The notes under the pieces were generated by a model. It was given only the letters and a program-made list of their open reading frames with translations. It made no database searches and was not told where the DNA came from. A stretch of 64,000 bases of DNA from the NCBI RefSeq assembly GCF_023701695.1, contig NZ_JAJOZC010000001.1:2356001-2420000 (forward strand), written 5' to 3'. Source of the DNA: Streptomyces sp. RKAG290 (GTDB lineage Bacteria; Actinomycetota; Actinomycetes; Streptomycetales; Streptomycetaceae). Shown here piece after piece: positions 20,488 to 29,567 of this stretch. Numbering within the stretch: the stretch's first letter is position 1; every line of letters starts with the position of its first letter. A program made the position numbers and the translations under genes.

Positions 20488-22880
20488 CACTGCTCGACCA
20501 GAAGCGGACCCCGGCCGGCCCGGCGCATCCTCCCGAACCCCCGTCACGTGCCGCCTCCTGGCTGCGCGACCTCGGACTCGGCATCCGGTTCGCCGCCGGC
20601 GGCGGCCGCGAGGGCTGGATCCGCACCCTGCTCACCGCGGTCGGCGTGGGCCTGGGCGTGGCGCTGCTGCTCACCGCCGCCTCCGTTCCGCACATGCTCG
20701 ACGAGCGGTCCGCACGGGACCAGGCCCGCTCCGAGAGCAAGATTTCGGAATCCCCCGACGCCTCCGCGAAGAAGTCCGACAGCACCGTCCTGCGCATAGA
20801 GGCGAGCACCGAGTACCACGACCGCTCCATCACGGGCTTCCTGATGCGCGCGGACGGCGACCACCCGGTCATCCCCCCGGGTATCGCCTCCTTCCCCGCC
20901 CCCGGCGAGATGGTGGTCTCGCCCGCCCTCAAGGAGATCCTCGACTCCCCCGACAACGAGCTGCTCAGGGAGCGCCTCCCCTACAAGGTGACCGGCACGA
21001 TCTCGGACGCGGGGCTGCGCTCGCCCGGCGAACTGTGGTTCTACGCCGGCAGTGACACCCTGACCAGCGCGGCAGGCGGCCACCGGATCGCCGAATACGG
21101 CAGGCCCGGCCCGACCGACCCGCTGCCACCGATGCTCATCGTGCTGACCATCATGGTCTGCGTGGTGCTGCTGGCCCCCGTGGCCATCTTCATCGCCACC
21201 GCCGTACGCTTCGGCGGCGACCGCCGCGACCGCCGGCTCGCCGCCCTGCGCCTGGTCGGTACGGACATCCGCATGACCCGCCGGATCGCGGCCGGAGAGG
21301 CCCTGTTCGGCGCGCTGCTCGGCCTCCTCATCGGACTGGCCGTGTTCCTGACGGGGCGCCGGTTCGTCGGCCTCGTCGAGATCTGGGACGTCAGCGCCTT
21401 CCCCTCCGACCTGACCCCCGACGCCCGGCTGTGCGCCCTGATCGCCCTCGCCGTTCCGCTCACCGCGGTGCTCGTCACCCTGGCAGCCATGCGGTCCGTG
21501 GTCATCGAGCCGCTCGGCGTCGTACGCCACAGCCGCAGCCGGGGGCGCCGCCTCTGGTGGCGCCTGCTGCTGCCGGTCGCCGGGCTCGCGGTCTTCGGAC
21601 TCGGCGGCAAGATCGACGAGTACAGCCCCGTCAACCCGTATCCGGTCGCCGGAGGCGCGGTGCTCGTCCTCCTCGGGCTGGCTCTGCTCCTGCCCTGGCT
21701 GGTCGAGGCATGCGTCGGGCGGCTGCGCGGCGGCCCGGTCCCCTGGCAGCTGGCCACCCGCCGGCTCCAGCTGAGCAGTGGGGCGGCCTCCCGCGCGGTC
21801 AGCGGCGTCACCGTGGCCGTGGCCGGTGCGGTGGCCCTGCAGATGCTCTTCGCGGCGATGAACGACGACTTCAACAGGATGACCGGCCAGGACCCGTCCC
21901 GCGCCCAGTTCTACAGCCACTCCGAGATCGTCAGAGGCGACGCCGCCCTGCACACGATCAAGGAGTTCCGTGCCACCAAGGGCGTCATCCAGGTCATCGG
22001 CACGGTCGAGGCATACGCGACCAAGCCCGGAAAGTACACGGACGACGAGATGCAGCCCACCACCTCGTTCACCGTCGGGGACTGCGCGACCCTGCGCGAG
22101 CTCGCCCGGATCACGTCCTGCCGCGACGGCGACACCTTCGTCTCCCACCCCAAGGACAAGGGGCAGGCCGGGTGGGTCGACCAGACCGCCCGCAAGGGCA
22201 AGGTGATCGAGTTCGGCACCTACGGCAGCAGCAAGCCACTGCACTGGACGCTGCCGGCCGGTTCCCGGACCGTCGCTGCCCGGACCGATCCGTACGGCGA
22301 GGAGCGCTCAGGCATCCTGGTCACGCCCGGAGCGATCGACGCCCGGACCCTGCCGGGAGCCGAGACCATCTCGCAGATCCGCTTCGACGAAGACGTCCCG
22401 GACGCCGCCGAGTACGTACGCAACACAGCCGCGCGGCTCGACCCCGGCATGCGTCTGACGACCCTGAACTCGGTCGAGCGCGACCGGCAGTACGCGAGCA
22501 TCCAGACCGGCCTCCAGGTCGGCGCGACCGCCACCCTGCTGCTCATCGCCGCGTCCATGCTGGTCTCCCAGCTGGAACAACTGCGCGAACGCAAGCGGCT
22601 GCTGTCCGTCCTGGTCGCCTACGGCACCCGGCGGGTCACCCTCGGCTGGTCGGTGCTGTGGCAGACCGCGATACCGGTGGCCATCGGGCTCGCGGTCGCG
22701 GTGGCCGGCGGCCTCGCCCTCGGCGCCACACTGTGCTGGATGGTCGGCAAGAAGGTGACCGCGTGGTGGCTGTTCCTGCCCATGGCGGGTGCGGGCGCCT
22801 CGCTCATCCTGCTGGTCACCCTGCTCTCCCTGCCACTGCTGTGGCGTCTGATGCGCCCCGACGGGCTGCGCACCGAGTAG
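20484..22880 (+). CDS. FtsX-like ABC transporter permease
   Basis: This 798-residue permease has the duplicated FtsX architecture. One helix (about 52-70) is followed by an extracytoplasmic domain, then three helices in each half (around MLIVLTIMVCVVLLAPVAIF, a pair near 300-340, and the final group from about VGATATLLLIAASML). A second soluble domain lies between roughly residues 470 and 670. It acts with the preceding ATPase. The start ATG 20484 overlaps the ATPase stop. The export substrate is unknown; antimicrobial resistance or lipoprotein release are the common roles of the family. Confidence 0.9.
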   Translation: MTLLDQKRTPAGPAHPPEPPSRAASWLRDLGLGIRFAAGGGREGWIRTLLTAVGVGLGVALLLTAASVPHMLDERSARDQARSESKISESPDASAKKSDSTVLRIEASTEYHDRSITGFLMRADGDHPVIPPGIASFPAPGEMVVSPALKEILDSPDNELLRERLPYKVTGTISDAGLRSPGELWFYAGSDTLTSAAGGHRIAEYGRPGPTDPLPPMLIVLTIMVCVVLLAPVAIFIATAVRFGGDRRDRRLAALRLVGTDIRMTRRIAAGEALFGALLGLLIGLAVFLTGRRFVGLVEIWDVSAFPSDLTPDARLCALIALAVPLTAVLVTLAAMRSVVIEPLGVVRHSRSRGRRLWWRLLLPVAGLAVFGLGGKIDEYSPVNPYPVAGGAVLVLLGLALLLPWLVEACVGRLRGGPVPWQLATRRLQLSSGAASRAVSGVTVAVAGAVALQMLFAAMNDDFNRMTGQDPSRAQFYSHSEIVRGDAALHTIKEFRATKGVIQVIGTVEAYATKPGKYTDDEMQPTTSFTVGDCATLRELARITSCRDGDTFVSHPKDKGQAGWVDQTARKGKVIEFGTYGSSKPLHWTLPAGSRTVAARTDPYGEERSGILVTPGAIDARTLPGAETISQIRFDEDVPDAAEYVRNTAARLDPGMRLTTLNSVERDRQYASIQTGLQVGATATLLLIAASMLVSQLEQLRERKRLLSVLVAYGTRRVTLGWSVLWQTAIPVAIGLAVAVAGGLALGATLCWMVGKKVTAWWLFLPMAGAGASLILLVTLLSLPLLWRLMRPDGLRTE

Positions 22881-22893
22881 CACCCGGGCCAGG

Positions 22894-22925
22894 GGCGGCC
22901 GGGCCTGTGATCAGGCCCGGCCGCC
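22894..22925. terminator. Bidirectional hairpin terminator permease / oxyR
   Basis: A perfect 14-bp stem (GGCGGCCGGGCCTG) with a four-base loop lies between two convergent genes. The right arm overlaps the TGA at 22911-22913 that would end oxyR in its proper frame. Confidence 0.75.
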
Positions 22926-23875
22926 CGCCGCCACCCGCACCGGCAGCCCCTCCATCGCCCCGCGCAGCGCCGCCGCGAACTCCTCGAACTCCTCGTGCCG
23001 CGCCGCCCCCGTCCGCATCCCCAGCGCCACCTGCCGCGCGGGGCCGGATCCGCGAAGTACCCGGTGGTCAGGGCCTCGTTGCGGGCCGTCTCGACGGTCA
23101 CCGCGGTACGCGGCAACAGCGTCACCCCCAGCCCGCCGGCCACCAGCTGCACCAGGGTGGAGAGCCCGGCCGCGGTCGTGGTGACCGGCGCACCCTCGGT
23201 ACGCCCCGCCTCCCGGCAGATGTCGAGCGCCTGGTCACGCAGGCAGTGCCCCTCGTCGAGCAGCAGCAGCGGCAGCTCCCGCAACGCCTCACGCGGGATG
23301 TCGGCCCGCCCGCCGAGCCAGTGACTGCGCTCCATCACCAGCACGAAGTCCTCTTCGAAGAGCGGGAGTTCGCTCACCCCCGGCACCCCCAGCGGCACCG
23401 CGAGCAGCAGCAGATCGAGCCGCCCCGCCGCGAGCCCCTCCAGCAGCGAGGAGGTCTGCTCCTCGTGGACCTGGAGGTCGAGCTCCGGGTAGCGCTCATG
23501 GACCAGCCGCAGCACGGTCGGCAGCAGATACGGGGCGACGGTCGGAATCACACCGAGCCGCAGCACCCCGGTGAAGGGCGCCCGCACCGCCTCGGCCTCC
23601 TCCATCAGCTCACCGACGGCCTCCAGCACCCCCCGGGCCCGCACCGCGAGCCGCTCCCCGGCAGGCGAGAGCAGCACCTTGCGCGTCGTACGCTCGATGA
23701 GCTGGACACCCAGTGCCTCCTCCAGCGCCGACACGGCCCCGGAGAGCGCGGGCTGACTCATCCCGATTGCTGCCGCCGCGTCCCGGAAGTGCAGATGCTC
23801 CGCCACCGCGGCGAAGGCGCGAAGCTGCGAGAGGCTGGGCTGTTTGGGCCGGTTGCCCTGATTACCTTGCACCAC
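22911..23875 (-). CDS. oxyR: LysR-family peroxide regulator OxyR (frameshifted near the C-terminus as written)
   Basis: This LysR regulator has an N-terminal winged helix (SLSQLRAFAAVAEHLHFRDAAAAIGMSQPALSGAVSALEEALGVQLIERT) and an effector domain containing LLDEGHCLRDQAL, where the Cys matches the redox-active C199 region of OxyR. It is divergent from ahpC-ahpD, its classic target in Streptomyces. As written the frame breaks near 23039. Adding one C to the plus strand restores a normal ending (ARQVALGMRTGAARHEEFEEF ...) and a stop at 22911, for about 321 residues. Without it the frame runs on to 22619. The start is GTG 23875, nine bases after GGAGG. Confidence 0.85.
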
Positions 23876-23962
23876 TGATAGGTACCTCCGATCATCACGA
23901 CCGAGTGTAGCTATTTCCGTGATCAATGCACTCTGTGCCAAGGTGGGGGCCGTCCAACCCTC

Positions 23963-23989
23963 AGGAACTCCCCCAAAAAGGGAATTCCT
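23963..23989 (+). promoter_or_regulatory. Inverted repeat before ahpC
   Basis: AGGAACTCCC and GGGAATTCCT form a 10-bp dyad with one mismatch and a seven-base spacer. It ends 18 bases before the ahpC start, between oxyR and ahpC. It could be part of the OxyR-controlled promoter or an mRNA hairpin near the ribosome site. No footprint can be inferred. Confidence 0.4.
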
Positions 23990-24007
23990 AAGCTGCAAGG
24001 AGAGCGC

Positions 24008-24562
24008 GTGCTCACTGTCGGTGACAAGTTCCCCGAGTTCGACCTGACCGCTTGTGTCTCGCTGGAGAGCGGTAAGGAGTTCGAGCAGATCAACCACAAG
24101 ACCTACGAGGGTCAGTGGAAAGTCGTGTTCGCATGGCCCAAGGACTTCACCTTCGTGTGCCCCACCGAGATCGCCGCCTTCGGCAAGCTGAACGAGGAGT
24201 TCGCCGACCGTGACGCCCAGGTCCTCGGCTTCTCCGGTGACTCCGAGTTCGTGCACCACGCCTGGCGCAAGGACCACCCGGACCTGACCGACCTGCCGTT
24301 CCCGATGCTGGCCGACTCCAAGCACGAGCTGATGCGGGACCTCGGCATCGAGGGCGAGGACGGCTTCGCGCAGCGCGCCGTCTTCATCGTCGACCAGAAC
24401 AACGAGATCCAGTTCACCATGGTGACCGCCGGTTCCGTGGGCCGTAACCCCAAGGAGGTCCTGCGGGTCCTCGACGCCCTGCAGACCGACGAGCTGTGCC
24501 CCTGCAACTGGACCAAGGGCGAGACCACCCTGGACCCGGTCGCGCTCCTCTCGGGCGAGTGA
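24008..24562 (+). CDS. ahpC: Alkyl hydroperoxide reductase, peroxiredoxin AhpC
   Basis: This 184-residue 2-Cys peroxiredoxin reduces hydrogen and organic peroxides. The peroxidatic Cys lies in FTFVCPTEIAAF and the resolving Cys in DELCPCNWTKG. The GTG start follows AAGGAGAGC. The ahpD gene follows 12 bases downstream, and the divergent oxyR gene is the expected peroxide-sensing activator. Confidence 0.96.
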   Translation: MLTVGDKFPEFDLTACVSLESGKEFEQINHKTYEGQWKVVFAWPKDFTFVCPTEIAAFGKLNEEFADRDAQVLGFSGDSEFVHHAWRKDHPDLTDLPFPMLADSKHELMRDLGIEGEDGFAQRAVFIVDQNNEIQFTMVTAGSVGRNPKEVLRVLDALQTDELCPCNWTKGETTLDPVALLSGE

Positions 24563-24574
24563 GCTGATACCGAC

Positions 24575-25108
24575 ATGGCACTCGACGAACTGAAGGCCGC
24601 CGTTCCGGACTTCGCCAAGGACCTGAAGCTGAACCTCGGTTCGGTCATCGGCAACAGCGAGCTCCCCCAGCAGCAGCTCTGGGGCACCGTCCTGGCCTGC
24701 GCGATCGCCTCGCGCTCGCCGAAGGTGCTGCGTGAGCTGGAGCCGGAGGCGAAGGCCAACCTCTCCGCGGAGGCGTACACCGCCGCGAAGTCGGCCGCCG
24801 CCGTCATGGCGATGAACAACGTCTTCTACCGGACCCGCCACCTGCTGTCGGACCCCGAGTACGGCAACCTCCGGGCCGGTCTGCGGATGAACGTGATCGG
24901 CAAGCCGGGCGTGGAGAAGGTCGACTTCGAGCTGTGGTCGCTCGCCGTCTCCGCGATCAACGGCTGCGGCCAGTGCCTGGACTCCCACGAGCAGGTGCTG
25001 CGCAAGGCCGGCGTGGACCGTGAGACCATTCAGGAAGCCGTCAAGATCGCCTCGGTGATCCAGGCGGTCGGTGTGACCCTCGACGCCGAGGCCGTCCTCG
25101 CCGAGTAG
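24575..25108 (+). CDS. ahpD: Alkyl hydroperoxide reductase AhpD
   Basis: This 177-residue helical protein reduces AhpC through its CxxC centre ([15 protein letters not shown], with the conserved proton-relay Glu and His). The N-terminal half ([20 protein letters not shown] ... [19 protein letters not shown]) matches the AhpD/CMD fold. In actinobacteria AhpD replaces AhpF as reductant of AhpC. It is co-transcribed with ahpC and ends at a strong terminator. Confidence 0.95.
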   Translation: MALDELKAAVPDFAKDLKLNLGSVIGNSELPQQQLWGTVLACAIASRSPKVLRELEPEAKANLSAEAYTAAKSAAAVMAMNNVFYRTRHLLSDPEYGNLRAGLRMNVIGKPGVEKVDFELWSLAVSAINGCGQCLDSHEQVLRKAGVDRETIQEAVKIASVIQAVGVTLDAEAVLAE

Positions 25109-25130
25109 CACCCGCAGTACCCCTGATACG

Positions 25131-25172
25131 AGAAGGGCCCCGAGGACGACCGACCGTCCTCGGGGCCCTTCT
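25131..25172. terminator. Hairpin terminator after ahpCD
   Basis: A perfect 18-bp stem with a six-base loop lies between the convergent ahpD and AI-2E-type permease genes. Confidence 0.9.
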
Positions 25173-25198
25173 TCATGCGTTGCGGGCCGTCCGCGCGT

Positions 25199-26605
25199 TC
25201 AGAGTGCCTTCGGCGCCTCCGGTACCGGCTCGGCGACGATGCCGTCGCCGGTCTCCCGCGGCGGCGATCCGGGTGCCGGGTTCGGTGCCGGGGTCGGCGC
25301 CGCGTCGAGCGAGGTCGAGCCGTGCGGTGGCGGCGAGTGGCGCCGGGACTGCTCCTGCCCGTACGTGCGCAGGTAGCCGACCACCGTGTTGGTCACCGCG
25401 ACCAGCGGCACCGCGACGACCGCACCTCCGATGCCCGCGATCATGCCGCCCGCGGCGACCGAGAGCACCACGGCCAGCGGGTGCACGCGCACCGCGCGGC
25501 CCAGGATGAACGGCTGCAGGATGTGGCCCTCGATCTGCTGCACCGCCAGGACGACCACCAGCACCATCAGCGCGGTGAACACCCCGTCGGTGACCAGGGC
25601 GACGACCACGGCCAGCGCCCCGGAGACCACCGCTCCGACGAGCGGGATGAAGGCGAAGAGGAAGATGAAGACGGCCAGCGGTACGGCCATCGGCACGTTC
25701 AGGAAGTAGAGGCCGAGGCCGATGAAGATCGCGTCGATCATCGCGACTATGACCGTGCCGCGCACGTAGGCGGTCAGGGTCCGCCAGGCGCGCGGACCGG
25801 CGCCGGCGACGCCCGGCCGGGCCTGGGCGGGCACGAGCTTGAGCACCCAGTGCCAGATGCGCTTGCCGTCGTACAGCAGGAACAGCGTGGAGAACATCGC
25901 CAGCAGCATCCCGGTGAGGATCTCCACCATCACGGTGACGCCCTGCAGCCCGGCGGAGGTGATCGCCTCGGTGTTGGTGCCGACGGTGTCGCTGAGGTTC
26001 TTCGCTATGTCGTTGATCTGCTTGTCGGTGACGTGGAACGGGCTGTCCAGCAGCCAGTTCTTCAGGTCCTCGATACCCGTGCGCACCTTGTCGGAGAGGG
26101 TGTCGATGTTGTCCATCACCTGCCACACCACGAACCAGCCGACCAGGCCCATGATCACGAATCCGAGGATCGCCGTGACGGCGGTGGCCAGTCCGCGCGG
26201 CAGGCCGTGGCGCCTCAGCCGGGCGACGGTGGGCTGCAGCATCGCGGTGACGAGCAGCGCGGCGACGAAGGCCAGCACCACCAGTTGCACCGCGCTGATG
26301 ACCCGCATGAGCACCCAGAGGGTGCCGGCGAGTACGAGCAGCCGCCAGCCGGCTTCGGCGGCGACGCGCATCCCCCAGGGGATCGCGGCGACCGGATCGG
26401 GGCGCGCGGCGACGGACGGGGCGTACGTGGGCGGCGGGGGTACGTGGTCGGCCTCCGCCGCGCCGTGTCCGTGACCCGGCGCGGATCCTTCGTGCGCGGC
26501 CTTGTCGTCCTCGGCTGCCGCCTCGGCGCGGCGTTCTTCCAGGCGCTCACCCATCCTGGTCAGTTCAGCACCCAGTTGTCCGAGCCATCCCGGCAGTTTC
26601 GACAT
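25199..26605 (-). CDS. AI-2E family (TqsA/PerM-like) permease
   Basis: This 468-residue membrane protein has the AI-2E transporter layout. Two or three helices follow an N-terminal cytosolic region (for example WRLLVLAGTLWVLMRVISAVQLVVLAFVAALL), and further helices flank a periplasmic domain. The last part contains VAVPLAVFIFLFAFIPLVGAVVSGALAV and the conserved PLAVVLSVAAGGMIAGIGGAVVAVPLVAV. ATG 26605 is chosen after AGAGGAAG. The N-terminal 90 residues are charged (RMGERLEERRAEAAAEDDK) and the C-terminal tail is Pro-rich. Family members are proposed to export small molecules or act as ion antiporters, and the true substrate is unclear. Confidence 0.88.
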   Translation of the reverse strand: MSKLPGWLGQLGAELTRMGERLEERRAEAAAEDDKAAHEGSAPGHGHGAAEADHVPPPPTYAPSVAARPDPVAAIPWGMRVAAEAGWRLLVLAGTLWVLMRVISAVQLVVLAFVAALLVTAMLQPTVARLRRHGLPRGLATAVTAILGFVIMGLVGWFVVWQVMDNIDTLSDKVRTGIEDLKNWLLDSPFHVTDKQINDIAKNLSDTVGTNTEAITSAGLQGVTVMVEILTGMLLAMFSTLFLLYDGKRIWHWVLKLVPAQARPGVAGAGPRAWRTLTAYVRGTVIVAMIDAIFIGLGLYFLNVPMAVPLAVFIFLFAFIPLVGAVVSGALAVVVALVTDGVFTALMVLVVVLAVQQIEGHILQPFILGRAVRVHPLAVVLSVAAGGMIAGIGGAVVAVPLVAVTNTVVGYLRTYGQEQSRRHSPPPHGSTSLDAAPTPAPNPAPGSPPRETGDGIVAEPVPEAPKAL

Positions 26606-26676
26606 AACGCTTCCTCTACCCCCGTCCACTCTCCCCACCGCTCCCCCCGGGAACGGCTCCGCACGACCGTACACGC

Positions 26677-26713
26677 GTGCAGCCCCGCACCGTAGGACGG
26701 TGCGGGGCTGCAC
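26677..26713 (-). terminator. Hairpin terminator of the lysozyme-like gene
   Basis: A perfect 17-bp stem with a three-base loop lies 28 bases past the stop of the minus-strand transglycosylase gene. Confidence 0.85.
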
Positions 26714-26740
26714 GAGGTTGAGGCCGGGGCCTCGGATGTT

Positions 26741-27445
26741 CTAGTACCAGCTGTTGGCCTGCCAGAAGGACCAGGCACCGCACGGGCTGCCGTAGCGGCT
26801 GTCCATGTAGTTCAGGCCCCACTTGATCTGCGTGGCCGGGTTGGTCTGCCAGTCGGCGCCGGCGGACGCCATCTTCGAGCCGGGCAGCGCCTGGACGAGG
26901 CCGTAGGCACCGGAGGACGCGTTGCTCGCCCGGTAGTTCCAGCTCGACTCGTGGTTCACGATGTTGCTGAAGCACTGGAACTGGTCGCCAGGAATCATCT
27001 GACGGGCCATCGCCTGGACCTCGGCCACGGTGTACGAGCTCTGGGTGGCGAAGGAGGCGGTGCTGCGAACCTCGGAACGGCTGGCGCGCTCGGCGCGGTC
27101 CTGCTTCTCCTGGCGCTCCTTCTCCAGCCTGTCCTCGGCCGCCTGCTTCTTGGACTTGGCGTCCTTGGCGGCCTGGACGCGGGCTGATTCCTCCGCGGAC
27201 TTCTTCGCCGTCGCGTCCGCGGCGGACGCCTGGGCGTCGGCCTGCTGCGTCAGCGATGCTGTCTGCACCTGGGCCTGCTGGCCCGCGGGAATGTCGGCGA
27301 GCAGCGTGGTGTCGGCTGCGGTCGCCTCGAAGTTGTTGTCGTCGACAGCAGGGGTGCTGCCCGATGCAACGCCAACGACGGCGCCTACGGTGGTTACGGC
27401 AGTGGCTGATGCCACGGCGAACCCCCGGACCGAGATCCGGCTCAC
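26741..27445 (-). CDS. Secreted transglycosylase (SLT-like) domain protein
   Basis: This 234-residue exported protein starts VSRISVRGFAVASATAVTTV, a typical signal peptide. A long Ala/Lys/Glu-rich coiled-coil linker follows (about residues 60-140, QQADAQASAADATAKKSAEESARVQ in part). The last 80 residues are a lysozyme-like SLT domain (QCFSNIVNHESSWNYRASNASSGAYGLVQ with catalytic Glu in NHES, then INPATQ-like NPATQIKWGLNYMDSRYG). It probably cleaves peptidoglycan glycan strands. GTG 27445 follows GGAAGG; the ATG 18 bases upstream is an alternative start. The leader is long and structured. Confidence 0.87.
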   Translation of the reverse strand: MSRISVRGFAVASATAVTTVGAVVGVASGSTPAVDDNNFEATAADTTLLADIPAGQQAQVQTASLTQQADAQASAADATAKKSAEESARVQAAKDAKSKKQAAEDRLEKERQEKQDRAERASRSEVRSTASFATQSSYTVAEVQAMARQMIPGDQFQCFSNIVNHESSWNYRASNASSGAYGLVQALPGSKMASAGADWQTNPATQIKWGLNYMDSRYGSPCGAWSFWQANSWY

Positions 27446-27836
27446 ACGGTGTCCTTCCAGCATCGCCCGCTTAGGTGACCTCGCGGGCGCAATCGTGCCC
27501 CTGAACGCTGGCCTCCCTACTGCTTGGGTCACGGGAGACACGGGCCCGGTGGGCGACTCCCCGGAGGGAGCGCCACGTGGTGCTCGCGGGCGGCATACGG
27601 ACGGCGGCTGTTGAGTTGTGTGGTGCGCTGCACCTTTGGAGGTGCGGATGTGCCGTATGCGGGGCCTGACGGAAGCAAGACTCTGCCCGAACGGGACGCC
27701 GGGAAGCAATTCTCTGTTGCGTGTGAAAGCTCACACCCCGTTTGGCGCACATGAATTATGGAAAAGGCGCCGCAACGCGATGCCGCCCGGCTAAGCTCCT
27801 TGGCTCGCCGGGCGGCATCAACTGGTCTATCCCCTA
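27446..27836 (-). promoter_or_regulatory. Long structured leader and operator region of the transglycosylase gene
   Basis: About 390 bases without a gene. Next to the start codon is a hairpin (27465-27490, 7-bp arms CGCCCGC/GCGGGCG, 12-base loop) that could occlude translation. Upstream lies GTGTGA-AAGC-TCACAC (27723-27738), a Crp-like dyad with a spacer two bases short of the usual six. Parts of the leader (minus strand CCGGGGA ... AGTAGGGAGGCC ... AGGTCACCTAAGCGG) vaguely recall the c-di-AMP ydaO riboswitch that controls cell-wall hydrolases in Streptomyces. The resemblance is weak. Confidence 0.35.
27781..27817 (-). terminator. Hairpin terminator after the PhoH gene
   Basis: An 11-bp perfect stem (TGCCGCCCGGC on the plus strand) with a 15-base loop lies 19 bases past the PhoH stop. 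Confidence 0.7.
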
Positions 27837-29159
27837 TCAGATCTGGCCTTCCTCCAGCATTTCGGTCACCAGTGCGGCGATGCGCGAGCGTTCGGACCGG
27901 GTGAGGGTGACGTGCGCGAAGAGCGGATGGCCCTTCAGCTTCTCGACCACGGCGACCACTCCGTCGTACCGGCCGACCCGGAGGTTGTCCCGCTGGGCCA
28001 CGTCATGGGTGAGCACCACGCGCGAATTCGCCCCGATTCGGGACAACACGGTCAGCAGGACGTTCCGTTCGAGCGACTGGGCCTCGTCGACGATCACGAA
28101 GGCGTCGTGGAGCGACCGGCCCCGGATGTGGGTGAGCGGCAGGACCTCCAGCATGCCGCGTCCCAGGACCTCCTCGATGACCTCGCGCCCGGCGACCGCC
28201 GAGAGCGTGTCGAAGACGGCCTGTGCCCAGGGGCCCATCTTCTCGGCCTCGGAGCCGGGGAGATAGCCGAGGTCCTGGCCGCCGACCGCGTACAGCGGAC
28301 GGAAGACCATCACCTTCTTGTGCTGCCCGCGCTCCAGGACGGCTTCCAGACCGGCGCAGAGCGCCAGTGCGGATTTACCGGTGCCGGCCCGGCCGCCGAG
28401 CGACACGATGCCGATGTCCTGGTCCAGGAGCAGATCCAGGGCGATGCGCTGCTCCGCGCTGCGGCCGTGGATGCCGAAGGCCTCCCGGTCGCCGCGGACG
28501 AGCCGCACATTGCCTTCCGGCGTCACCCGGCCGAGCGCCTTGCCGCGCTCGGACTGGAGGACCAGTCCGGTGTGCACGGGCAGTTCGGCCACCTCGGGGA
28601 CGAACAGCGTCTCCTCCTCGAAGAGGAGGTCCACCTGTTCTGCGGAGAGGGGAAGTTCGGACATCCCCGTCCAGCCCGAGTCGCTGGCGGCGAGTTCGGC
28701 GCGGTACTCCTCGGCGAGGAGGCCGACCGATGATGCCTTGATGCGCAGCGGCAGGTCCTTGGAGACGACCGTGACGTCGTACCCCTCGGCCTGGAGATTG
28801 CGCGCAACCGCGAGAATCCGTGAGTCGTTGTCCCCCAACCGGTAGCCGGCGGGAAGGACGCCGGGATCGGAATGGTTGAGTTCGACGCGCAGCGTCCCGC
28901 CCAGGTCCCCGAGGGGGATCGGGGCATCCAGGCGGCCGTACCGGACCCGGAAGTCGTCCAGCAGGCGCAGGGCCTGCCGGGCGAAGTACCCGAGCTCCGG
29001 GTGGTGCCGTTTGGCCTCCAGTTCCGTGACCACGACGATCGGGAGCACGACTTCGTGCTCGTCGAAGCGGGACATGGCGTTCGGATCGGCCAGCAGGACG
29101 CTGGTGTCGAGAACATAGGTGCGCCTGTCGGGCATGCGGCGCTTTGTGCTGGTCACCAC
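27837..29159 (-). CDS. PIN-PhoH (PhoH2-like) ribonuclease/ATPase
   Basis: This 440-residue protein fuses a PIN nuclease domain ([19 protein letters not shown], with the acidic metal ligands) to a PhoH P-loop ATPase (Walker [12 protein letters not shown], Walker [12 protein letters not shown], and [18 protein letters not shown] [14 protein letters not shown]). Such PhoH2 proteins are ATP-dependent RNA unwinding and cleaving enzymes, sometimes counted as toxin-like. The start is placed at the first of two tandem GTG codons (29159), giving [17 protein letters not shown]. The frame upstream is non-coding in character. It ends at a hairpin before the cell-wall hydrolase leader. Confidence 0.88.
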   Translation of the reverse strand: MVTSTKRRMPDRRTYVLDTSVLLADPNAMSRFDEHEVVLPIVVVTELEAKRHHPELGYFARQALRLLDDFRVRYGRLDAPIPLGDLGGTLRVELNHSDPGVLPAGYRLGDNDSRILAVARNLQAEGYDVTVVSKDLPLRIKASSVGLLAEEYRAELAASDSGWTGMSELPLSAEQVDLLFEEETLFVPEVAELPVHTGLVLQSERGKALGRVTPEGNVRLVRGDREAFGIHGRSAEQRIALDLLLDQDIGIVSLGGRAGTGKSALALCAGLEAVLERGQHKKVMVFRPLYAVGGQDLGYLPGSEAEKMGPWAQAVFDTLSAVAGREVIEEVLGRGMLEVLPLTHIRGRSLHDAFVIVDEAQSLERNVLLTVLSRIGANSRVVLTHDVAQRDNLRVGRYDGVVAVVEKLKGHPLFAHVTLTRSERSRIAALVTEMLEEGQI

Positions 29160-29567
29160 GGAAGGACGTACCCCCTCGGACGAGGTTGGGGTGCGACGAC
29201 GTCGCGGAGCATCCCAAAGGGAGAGGACGGACCGGGCTGCGGCCACCTTGCGCGGGCCGAGCGCCGGCCCTCGACGTCAGCCGCACTGTATGTACGGTCC
29301 TTCGTGTGCAAAGGGCCTCCCGGGCGAGCGGACTCCATGCCGCTCACTTGGTGACGACGTCCGCCTGGTTCCTGACCGGACATCGACCTGTCAGGGGTAT
29401 TCCCTCGAACACGCGAAGCCATGCCGCCCGAGCCCCTCAAGCAAGTCCGGCGTTCGGGGACGGAACCGGTGCGGTGGGGGGCGACGCCCCTGGCCGGTGG
29501 GTTCCGGCACATCACCCGAACGGCTCCGTCCGCGAACGCCGGACGGGCTTGGACGGCCTTGTGGTGC
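29160..29567. repeat. Intergenic region with inverted Streptomyces-type repeat
   Basis: About 400 bases without a gene. Two inverted copies of the element CAAGCCCGTCCGGCGTTCG are seen. A decayed copy lies at 29442-29462 and a full copy in reverse at 29527-29551. Elements of this sequence are scattered between genes in many Streptomyces genomes (recalled, not searched). Together they can form a large hairpin downstream of the minus-strand prenyltransferase promoter region. Confidence 0.5.

Noticed and set aside
22619..25111. A single 830-residue minus-strand protein spanning ahpC-ahpD and oxyR
   Set aside because: It is oxyR plus antisense sequence upstream and an out-of-frame extension downstream; only 22911-23875 has a LysR-type sequence.
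27446..27740. Firm call of a ydaO riboswitch before the transglycosylase gene
   Set aside because: Only short blocks resemble the consensus and the core GGGGUGAAUC is missing; kept as a testable idea only.
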